Shown: one piece after another, positions 56,621 to 64,000 of the stretch
Layout: the number at the start of each line of letters is the position of its first letter
Numbering within the stretch: position 1 is the stretch's first letter
Assembly (NCBI GenBank): GCA_944472135.2
Contig: OX235263.1
Coordinates: 18,653,379-18,717,378, forward strand
Origin: Trichobilharzia regenti
Taxonomy: Eukaryota > Platyhelminthes > Trematoda > Strigeidida > Schistosomatidae
DNA: 64,000 nt
Direction: 5' to 3'
Notes under the pieces: generated by a model
What the model was told of the DNA's origin: nothing
What the model saw: the letters and a program-made list of their open reading frames with translations, nothing else
Databases searched by the model: none
Program-made: the position numbers and the translations under genes

Positions 56621-57370
56621 TCCAATTGATGACATAACTGATCGTGAATATAAAAATGGCATGCATTTCTTGTGAACACCAGCCTATACGAAATAAAAAC
56701 CATTCTAATGCTGATCAGCAGATATGGTAGTGGTAGCAAATGTCAATCGCCCCAATCTATAGGACAGCAACATACATTTTTGACAGCTCGAGAATTACAC
56801 ATTATTCCAGGTCCTAAACAAAAGTGGAAAAATAAGGGTTGTACAGATCTGAATTATAAAAAAATGCTTTTGTTCCTAACATCTACAAGTCTGTTCAGCT
56901 TTTTGTCAAAATGTCACTTCATGGGCCCTACAGAAATTCGTAAGACATCTTATAGGTCAGCTTGTCCTGCTGGTTCGAATCTTCGAGATCTTTGAATTTA
57001 CTCCTCACTTAAATATCACTTACCTTCTTCAAAATAATTTTTTATTTACTTAATATTATACTCTACTTTATGTTAACTAGCAAGGCCATTTTTACAGCTA
57101 AAACTTGCTCTCTGTTCATATTTGTTGCTTTCTCAAAGTCTGCTAGATTAAAAACACAACAAGGACCAATGTTTGAACAAAGCTTTATCTTCATCGAAAA
57201 CATCATAGTTTCCATGCTTAGACCAATATGGTTAGCATTACACATTGCAAATGTATGCCATCATTTCAGATACTATGTAGCTTCTTCTTCTTCTTCTTGT
57301 ATTTATCTTGTAAATATATGTCCAATAATGTATTATTCATAATTGCATTTTATACCATTTTGCAGCTGCG
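56621..57370. other. No gene seen
   Basis: Two ORFs of about 100 codons (56672 and 57070) have no family likeness and I do not support them. There is a short (ttc)n run near 57280. Confidence 0.45.
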
Positions 57371-57374
57371 CAGA

Positions 57375-57680
57375 AGTTTCTTCTCTTCCTGAAATAGCGT
57401 TCAGTCACGTGGCGGCATAGCACTCACCCAGATATACATTGTTCACTGGTCGACCATAACTATCAGCAGGAAAGAGAACGAAGTTTGGGTTGTCGCTCAA
57501 CTTTGATGGTGTTCTTAGTAAACGGTTTACAATTTAACATTTATAAGAACCTGTTCTGATTGCTTGTGCAACAATTGAACAACTGAATCTTTTGAAAAAT
57601 TATTCATTTATGATACTTCAGGATTGCAAGTGATAACATTGCTGATCGTAACTGTAAAAATGACATGCATTTCTTGTAAA
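57375..57680 (+). repeat. Dispersed ~300-bp repeat, copy 2
   Basis: Related to 14938-15235 in the same orientation. Shared blocks include cctgaaatag, ggcatagcac, gttcactgg, accataact, gattgcttgtgcaa and catgcattt. Confidence 0.6.
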
Positions 57681-57789
57681 CTTGCCCGTTTTTACCAAAT
57701 ATAAATTATTATTATTGTGTATTGTGTATTGACTCTACGTATAAAACGAATAATGTTGGGTAAGTTACTGATAATGGTGTGGCTTTTGC

Positions 57790-58860
57790 AGATTCAGTCT
57801 TTTTCAATTAGTTGTAACCGACGGATACGGAAAGGGTGCTACTGTAATGTTTGCTTTCTGTTGGCGAGAAACTATGTCAAATATTACACATGTTCTGAGG
57901 ATGTTCCAATCTATTATGGGATTTACGGACGGTACCAAAGCATTTGTTATGGATAACTGCCAGGCAGAAATTGCTTCGGTGAAGGGGGTGTTCCCGCGCA
58001 GCCAAATTATTCTGTGTTCATTTCACGTGCTTAGAGCCTTCGGTCGCAGTGTATCTGCGTATTCGTGATTACTTCTATCATTTTTCAATTCCGTAATCCT
58101 GACCTACGTTGTGCACTTGGAAAACTAGTTACCACTCGTATTAGACCAAAGTAAGTTCTGTATAAAGCAGAGAAATGGTAAATACGTAGGTTCTCATATT
58201 TTTACTGTTACATACATCATATGTTCCCCTAGATATACAAATTTTTAAATGGACATTTGATAAATACTAGGCACATGCTTTTCTGAAAAGCATCGCGCCC
58301 ACATATCCCTGGTATTTATCCAGTATATTATATAGGTTCCTCAGCCAAATTCAAAAGCAACTGGACAAATTAACACCGTATGCAGCTGCGACTGTCAACA
58401 GGAGTTAGGAATGTATTCGCAAACTCACTCATGAATTCGAAGGCAACGACATAATTGATTGTTTCGATGGGATACAGGACCACATGGTTGATACTTCCGC
58501 TGGAGTGTGTACCTGTCACCACTTCCATGACTACCGTTTCCCCTGTTCACATGTCCTGTACGCCTACTATAAGGGATTGTTCACTGGAGGTAAGATAAAT
58601 TTGTGTAATACATACGTATACACTTTCAGATATAGTGTGATGCAGGCCCAGATGGTGTAGAGAATACAACCTAAATATTTCCATGAAGACAATGCAGTGA
58701 GTTAATGTTACAGGGTGTGATGTAGATGAATATGTACAACGGGTGTGGCAGTGTCTTCATTACCTTAAGAAAAATAATGTAGATATTGCGCTCAATGTCA
58801 TCTATAGACATTACAGTGCATATGAAAACATTCTCAATGGTCTACATACGTAAATTCAAC
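57790..58860 (+). pseudogene. MULE transposase / SWIM zinc-finger gene, decayed
   Basis: Three exon-like blocks. The first follows ttttgcag (57783-57790) and encodes QLVVTDGYGKGATVMFAFCW, MSNITHVLRMFQSIMGFTDG and FPRSQIILCSFHVLRAFGRS, the central region of MULE-type transposases with VTD, MDN and CSFHV motifs. The second (about 58336-58590) encodes ECIRKLTHEFEGNDIIDCF and a SWIM finger CTCHHFHDYRFPCSHVLY (CxC-x-CxH), followed by ggtaagat. The third (from about 58713) encodes CDVDEYVQRVWQCLHYLKKN and NVDIALNVIYRHYSAYENIL. A stop in the second block and a frame break after the first show decay. Family members are transposases or domesticated relatives (ZSWIM). No terminal repeats are seen. Confidence 0.75.
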
Positions 58861-60500
58861 CGTCGGATTGTTAATAATTAATTTCATGTTGACATAGACG
58901 TTAACGTATAGTGCAAAATGAAATTGTACCAATATTTCGCTTACATTGGTTGATGCCACCAATTACTTCCTCAAGTCTCATTGAAAAATAGGGCCTCCAT
59001 CTCGTCATGATGACGGATTCTTTTTCGTGTCCAATAAAAAAGATACGGTAAGATGTAGCATTACGAACTTTTAAAGGTGGGTAACACATCCATACACCTG
59101 TCGACATTTTCTGTTAGTTCACTTCAGATAGACGTGTTTTAAAGGCACACTTATTTCTTTATAAACACTTATATTTACTTGTAATTAAGAGTAACAATGT
59201 TGTCACTGAAGTAATTGATCCGTTTGTTACATTATATTTGGAATCTACGCCTCAATTCAACTGACATTCTTAAGTACTTGATTTATTATTATCATGATTC
59301 TTTTTCATGTAGCCATGACTTTCATTAAATACAATATATAATAAGTGTCATTAACAGTCCTTTAACATTACACTCATAATTATGTTTACGTTTACCTTAT
59401 TACAATTTGTAGCAAACCATGTGCAACAGAAGTGGCGACAATGTAAATGGAGGCTTATGTGGGCCTACATGACCAAACTTCTTTGGAAATTCGGAGACAT
59501 GTTTCCCTCATATTACGCAGTAGAAGTCGATGCAGGAATGTTACCTTTTCTTATTATGCAAATAACCTGAATGTGCATTGCAATAAAAATAAACTTTTCT
59601 CATAGGCAATCTTGTCTTTGATTTCATATGTTCGCGTCGGTAATACGGCATGCTAGACCGGTGCTTCCTTAGGTGAGAACTTGCAAGTATACGTAAGCGT
59701 AATCCTGTACGACCAGAAATATTTCATATGAATTGCATTTGCATTTCAAGTCTTAGGATAAAATGTATTCTGTGCGCTAAAGTATTATTGCGTCAAAGGA
59801 TAAGTGTATTCTAAAGTACTTCATTACTGCTGGTTCCATTCCAGCATCCCTACAAATATCTAGAGAATTGTAAGTTACACTAGCCAAAATAAAGCGCATT
59901 ATCAGTAGGGTATCTGCATCATGTTAACATATATCTTTTCATACTGGTTACTTTTCTAATTCCTACGTAGACCATTTTTGTAAGTGTATACACTTGTGCA
60001 GATTGGATGAATTTCTTGCATATTTATCATTTCGAGGACACGTGATACTTAACGAGAATGGTGGGCAGCGTAGTAACCCTTTCGTGAAATGCATTCAAGT
60101 CTTAATACTTCCTCAGTGAGTCATTAAGCCTTGTGTAAAGTCATTCAGCTATACATAATCGCGTTGCGTATAATACAATTATTCATTGCTGTTAAGAAGA
60201 CAGTAGTCGTTTACCACGTGTTTGTAAAGCAGTATCGAAGCATAACTGAGATAATGTAGATCATATATGCATATGACTCCTATCGGTATACTAGGTAGTC
60301 CAAGTCAGGTATGTTAAGTATACCCTATCTATCACAAGTACTCTGCTGTCTTTATGCTGTTCTTTAGAACACAGTCCAAGGGAAACCATCAGGCGATAAA
60401 ATGATAACTACGCCCCTACACAATCACATAAACATTTATACTTATCTCACGCTTGTCAGCATCAATCAAATTCAGTGACTACTTCGTTGGTACTAGGAAA
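58861..60500. other. No gene seen
   Basis: AT-rich, without a supported coding or RNA feature. The right part may include the unresolved beginning of the gypsy 5' LTR. Confidence 0.45.
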
Positions 60501-60953
60501 TGCAACTTGTGGAGTCCAAATTTTACTACTATGTAAGAAATGAACATATTGTACACTGCTTTGTTTTAACCATAAACTCTGTACTTTGGACTTTACCTCG
60601 GGTTTTGAATAAATATATAGTTCTGCCTTCGACTCTCCGTCTTCTCCACCATCTCAACTGCCGTCGATCAATTTTAATCACCTGCTTTCTATCTCAAATT
60701 TTTGCAGGAGCACCGTAGTTCTTCCTACGTACTTTGGTCGACCTCCGGCAACGTCAACATTGGAGAATTAGTACTGGAGCAGTCTTCCCGCAGCACCTGG
60801 AGTCTATAACGTTTATTGTGGACTTTGGATCTTTGTAAACCCAAGTAACCAAACTTTAATACATTCTTCCCGTAACTAAACTGATTTGGTACTTTATTTT
60901 CTATTTGAATTTGGGTAACTAAGCTAATAGAGTAAAAGGTCCACCAAAATAAT
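60500..60953 (+). repeat. Putative 5' LTR/leader of gypsy element
   Basis: Precedes a primer-binding-like site and gag. It includes an ataaatatata TATA-like stretch near 60608. The left boundary cannot be set, since the 3' LTR is outside the window. Confidence 0.4.
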
Positions 60954-60971
60954 TGGTGAGCCCGTTTCGAA
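60954..60971 (+). other. Putative primer-binding site
   Basis: tggtgagcccgtttcgaa begins with TGG, the complement of tRNA CCA. It resembles the tryptophan-tRNA type sites of CsRn1-like elements; that likeness is from memory. Confidence 0.45.
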
Positions 60972-61131
60972 CCTTTTTTTATGGTTAACCCGTTTTCGAA
61001 CCTTTTTGTTTCGATAGTTAACTCGTTTTGAACATTTTTGTTGCTATTTTGGCCTTTTAAACTCGCATTGCTTTAATTTTTGTTACCACAAGTTTTGCTA
61101 TTTTGTATATCTCTATACTTAAATATTTTTT

Positions 61132-61512
61132 TTGACAATGGCTCCATATAAACCTACCACTATTCCCGAAGAACTTCATAAAGGCGAAGCGACACAGAAC
61201 TCTCCTGTTACCGCCTGGCCGGATTCCACATCTATGAAGGACGCACCACTGTTTTGGTTACTTTCCCAGTTAACATCTCAAATGCAAGACTTACGACTGG
61301 AAGTGTCTGAGCTTCGAGCACAAAGGAACCAGTCACATACGGTATCCAAGCAACGGCGATCAAGATCTAGACGACGTTCTAGAACACCGTCCCAAAGCCG
61401 TAACATTTGTTGGTATCATAGGAGGTATGGGCATAATGCCCTGAAGTGTCTTCGACCGTGTATGTACAACAGTAGTAACTCATCTCAGGGAAACTCCCCA
61501 GCCAGACAGTAA
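61132..61512 (+). CDS. Ty3/gypsy gag, shortened
   Basis: 126 residues. The N-terminal 40 are followed by [20 protein letters not shown], a basic [15 protein letters not shown] region, and [18 protein letters not shown], the CX2HX9CX3C nucleic-acid-binding motif that marks gag of the CsRn1 clade. The capsid core (FWPDNxQLWF through LLxRM, as in the relic at 8780) is missing, so the protein is far shorter than usual and probably cannot form particles. The stop TAA at 61510-61512 overlaps the pol ATG (taatg). Confidence 0.85.
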   Translation: MTMAPYKPTTIPEELHKGEATQNSPVTAWPDSTSMKDAPLFWLLSQLTSQMQDLRLEVSELRAQRNQSHTVSKQRRSRSRRRSRTPSQSRNICWYHRRYGHNALKCLRPCMYNSSNSSQGNSPARQ

Positions 61513-62633
61513 TGGCGACGGCTGTTAATGGCAATCACCCCAGTCGCCTTTTCTATGTGAGGGATTTGACTACCGGCACATTATTCCTGGTAGATACAGG
61601 CGCCGAGGTCAGTGTTATTCCCCCCTCACTATCCAGGCGATCAGCCAAAATACCTGGAAAACTTTCACTCCGTGCTGCCAACCAAACCAACATACAGACG
61701 TATGGCGAACAGTCAATGATTTTAAACCTAGGATTACGCCGACGTTTCACATGGATCTTCATAGTAGCTGACGTACGTCACGCTATACTAGGTGCAGACT
61801 TCCTAAGTCACTTCAATCTGTTGGTTGATATCAGCAAGAAAAAACTGGTTGACAATTGCACCCAACTCAAGATCCACGGTATTACATGTGACTACTCTGT
61901 TCATAGCATCTGTATAGAAAAGCCGGAGAGTGAAATGTTCTCTGCTTTATTGCAACGATTTCCTAAAATCCTTAAACCATCATACAACGTCGAAGATATA
62001 TCTCATACAGTTACGCATAAGATCATCACAACAGGACAACCTGTGAAGGCACGTCCACGACGGTTACCACCCGATAAACTAGCAGCAGCTAAGTCGGAAT
62101 TCGAACATATGATGCAGCTAGGTATCATACGACCATCTAACAGTCCATGGTCTTCACCTTTGCATATGGTACCTAAAACTAATCATGACTGGCGACCATG
62201 TGGAGATTATCGCGCTTTGAATAACGCTACGGTCCCAGACCGTTATCCTATACCTCATCTCCACGACTTCTCCTTGACCTTACATGGAAAGACCATTTTT
62301 ACTAAAGTTGACTTGGTCAGGGCATATCATCAAATACCAGTCGCTCCAGAAGACATTGCAAAAACAGCAATTATTACGCCTTTTGGATTATTCGAATTCT
62401 TGAGAATGCCTTTCGGACTAAAGAATGCTGCTCAAACATTTCAGCGTTTTATGGACCAAGTTACCCAAGGTCTTGATTTCGTCTTTGTATATATCGACGA
62501 TGTCTTAATTGCCAGCTCATCGATGGAAGAACATATGCAACACTTAAGCTGTTATTTCAAAGGTTTGAACAATTTGGAGTTGTTATCAATCCAAAGAAAT
62601 GTATTTTTGGTTCCCCTTCCATTGAATTCTTAG
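61512..62633 (+). CDS. Ty3/gypsy pol, protease and RT
   Basis: Protease motif [15 protein letters not shown] at residues about 26-39 (catalytic D28-T29-G30), then the second half ending [18 protein letters not shown] follows from about residue 175: [79 protein letters not shown] and [12 protein letters not shown] (about 327-330, both catalytic aspartates intact). After about 62548 this frame is no longer homologous ([10 protein letters not shown] to the stop): a one-base deletion shifts the correct reading to the next frame. The function would be proviral DNA synthesis in cytoplasmic particles. Confidence 0.93.
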   Translation: MATAVNGNHPSRLFYVRDLTTGTLFLVDTGAEVSVIPPSLSRRSAKIPGKLSLRAANQTNIQTYGEQSMILNLGLRRRFTWIFIVADVRHAILGADFLSHFNLLVDISKKKLVDNCTQLKIHGITCDYSVHSICIEKPESEMFSALLQRFPKILKPSYNVEDISHTVTHKIITTGQPVKARPRRLPPDKLAAAKSEFEHMMQLGIIRPSNSPWSSPLHMVPKTNHDWRPCGDYRALNNATVPDRYPIPHLHDFSLTLHGKTIFTKVDLVRAYHQIPVAPEDIAKTAIITPFGLFEFLRMPFGLKNAAQTFQRFMDQVTQGLDFVFVYIDDVLIASSSMEEHMQHLSCYFKGLNNLELLSIQRNVFLVPLPLNS

Positions 62634-64000
62634 GACATCGAATAACTGCCGAAGGCATCAGACCTACCGAAGATAAGATAAAAACTATTAAGAACTTTCC
62701 CGAACCTGATTCCTTAAAGAAACTTAGACGTTTTCTCGGGATGTTCAACTTCTACCGACGTTTTATTCCATCATGTGCCTCCATAGTTCAGCCACTGACC
62801 GACCTACTTAGATGCAATTCGAAGAAATTTCAGTGGTCTGAAGAAGCAAAAGCAGCATTTAATAATGCAAAAGATGCCTTATCCAACGTTGTAATGTTAT
62901 CTCATATCAACCCAGAAGCTTCACTCATTTTATGTACAGATGCATCGCAGGTAGCAGTGGGAGCAGTTTTACAACAAAAGTTCAATAATGACATCACTCC
63001 ACTTGCTTTCTTCTCCAAGAAGTTGGAACCTGCGCAAACTCGTTACAGCACTTTTGGCAGAGAACTGTTAGCCATCTACCTAGCAGTGAAACATTTCAGC
63101 TTCTTACTACAAGGTCGACATTTTACTATCTTAACCGACCATAAGCCTCTTTGTTATGCTTTCACCACTTCGTTGGACAGACACTCTCCGAGAGAAGCCA
63201 GACAACTGGATTACATCTCACAATTCTCAACAGACATCCAGTTCATCAAAGGAGATTCCAATATCGTAGCCGATTCCTTGTCTCGATGTGACGTTAATCA
63301 CCTATCTTCGATAGATATTAGCTTAGACAATATTGCCAAGCTGCAGAAAAATGACGCCGAACTCCATACTTGTAGACGAAACTCCTCCCTACAGTTGCAG
63401 GATGTACCTATTCCCCTGTCTGATACAACTATCGTCTGCGACGTTTCAACGGGCGTTCATAGACCTTTTGTTCCACTAAGTTGTCGAAAACCTTTGTTTG
63501 AACATCTACATTCATTGTCTCATCCTGGAGTGCGTGCTACGGTCAAGTTAATCAGCGAGCGTTTTGTTTGGCCCAAGATGAACTCCGATATTCGGAAATG
63601 GGCCCGCCAATGCTTGCAATGTCAAAGATCCAAGGTACATCATCATACCGTCACACCTCCAAAACAGTTCAATTTACCGGATAAACGATTTCAACACGTT
63701 CATATAGATATTGTTGGACCATTACCGCCATCCAGAGGATTTACTCATATACTTACTGCGATTGATCGATTTACCCGATGGGCTATTGCTTGTCCACTCA
63801 ACGATATATCTGCAGAAAATATCGCTTTGGTTTTCTTAGATCGCTGGGTGTCAAACTACGGAGTACCCACAACTATTACAACAGACCGAGGAGCTCAATT
63901 TCAATCAACTCTGTTTCGAGAGTTTACGAGACTCCTTGGAGTGAACCATATCTCCACTACAGCTTATCATCCTGCAGCGAATGGTCTGGTGGAACGTTTC
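62549..64000 (+). CDS. Ty3/gypsy pol, RT end, RNase H, integrase (after frameshift)
   Basis: Open for 484 codons to the window edge, in a different frame from the first pol part. It has RT thumb motifs ([38 protein letters not shown]), then RNase H ([58 protein letters not shown]). Integrase follows, with the HHCC zinc-binding region ([20 protein letters not shown] with CLQCQRSK) and the catalytic core [24 protein letters not shown] and NGLVERF, so D, D and E are all present. The C-terminal part and 3' LTR lie outside. Only the upstream one-base loss blocks a continuous pol. Confidence 0.93.
   Translation, partial: MLFQRFEQFGVVINPKKCIFGSPSIEFLGHRITAEGIRPTEDKIKTIKNFPEPDSLKKLRRFLGMFNFYRRFIPSCASIVQPLTDLLRCNSKKFQWSEEAKAAFNNAKDALSNVVMLSHINPEASLILCTDASQVAVGAVLQQKFNNDITPLAFFSKKLEPAQTRYSTFGRELLAIYLAVKHFSFLLQGRHFTILTDHKPLCYAFTTSLDRHSPREARQLDYISQFSTDIQFIKGDSNIVADSLSRCDVNHLSSIDISLDNIAKLQKNDAELHTCRRNSSLQLQDVPIPLSDTTIVCDVSTGVHRPFVPLSCRKPLFEHLHSLSHPGVRATVKLISERFVWPKMNSDIRKWARQCLQCQRSKVHHHTVTPPKQFNLPDKRFQHVHIDIVGPLPPSRGFTHILTAIDRFTRWAIACPLNDISAENIALVFLDRWVSNYGVPTTITTDRGAQFQSTLFREFTRLLGVNHISTTAYHPAANGLVERF

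Noticed and set aside
56672..57342. Two ORFs of 107 and 90 codons
   Set aside because: No motif, no neighbour context, and composition like surrounding noncoding DNA.

Overview
This window looks like repeat-rich genomic DNA of a digenean flatworm, most likely a schistosomatid. That call is an inference. It rests on an AT-rich background, many CR1-, RTE- and Penelope-type retroelement relics, a CsRn1-type Ty3/gypsy element (gag motif CX2HX9CX3C), BEL/Pao LTRs and a tRNA-derived SINE. There is no rRNA, true tRNA, CRISPR or operon structure. I recognise only one host gene part: a large exon of a LIN-54/tesmin-type CXC protein at 45550-47091 (+).

Left third (1-15960). CR1-like LINEs lie on the minus strand at 1-4265: one open ORF1/ORF2 element running off the left edge, and one decayed element lacking the RT catalytic block. 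Next come the 3' part of a BEL/Pao element (4268-5949) and two further LTRs of the same family (6879-7199 and 7267-7638), then a SINE. A degenerate Ty3/gypsy element (8680-14880) is split by a young, pol-less BEL/Pao element (10354-14316), whose LTRs differ at one position in my reading and which is flanked by the 5-bp duplication ctcag.

Middle (15962-34277). Four near-identical head-to-tail units of about 4.58 kb each carry a 155-codon ORF, ending in what looks like the N-terminus of a MULE/SWIM-type protein, and a decayed minus-strand CR1 fragment. The outermost ends form imperfect inverted repeats (15/19) and the whole array is flanked by an imperfect 9-bp direct repeat (8/9). This suggests amplification of a MULE-like DNA transposon. 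Short blocks of fixed length differ between units, some replaced by pure A, which calls for an assembly check.

Right half (34278-64000). Nested LINEs follow, including an RTE inserted exactly into the YADD motif of a CR1 element with an 8-bp duplication. A roughly 1-kb inverted repeat has arms 6.5 kb apart, and Penelope fragments are present. Then come the lin-54 exon with its 3' UTR, further CR1, LINE and Penelope remnants on both strands, a SINE inside a CR1 3' end, a decayed MULE/SWIM transposase-like gene (57790-58860), and a CsRn1-type gypsy element (60954-64000) that runs off the right edge and has a one-base frameshift in pol.

Apart from lin-54 the coding content is almost wholly transposon-derived. 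All calls come from reading motifs by eye; no alignment or database search was run.
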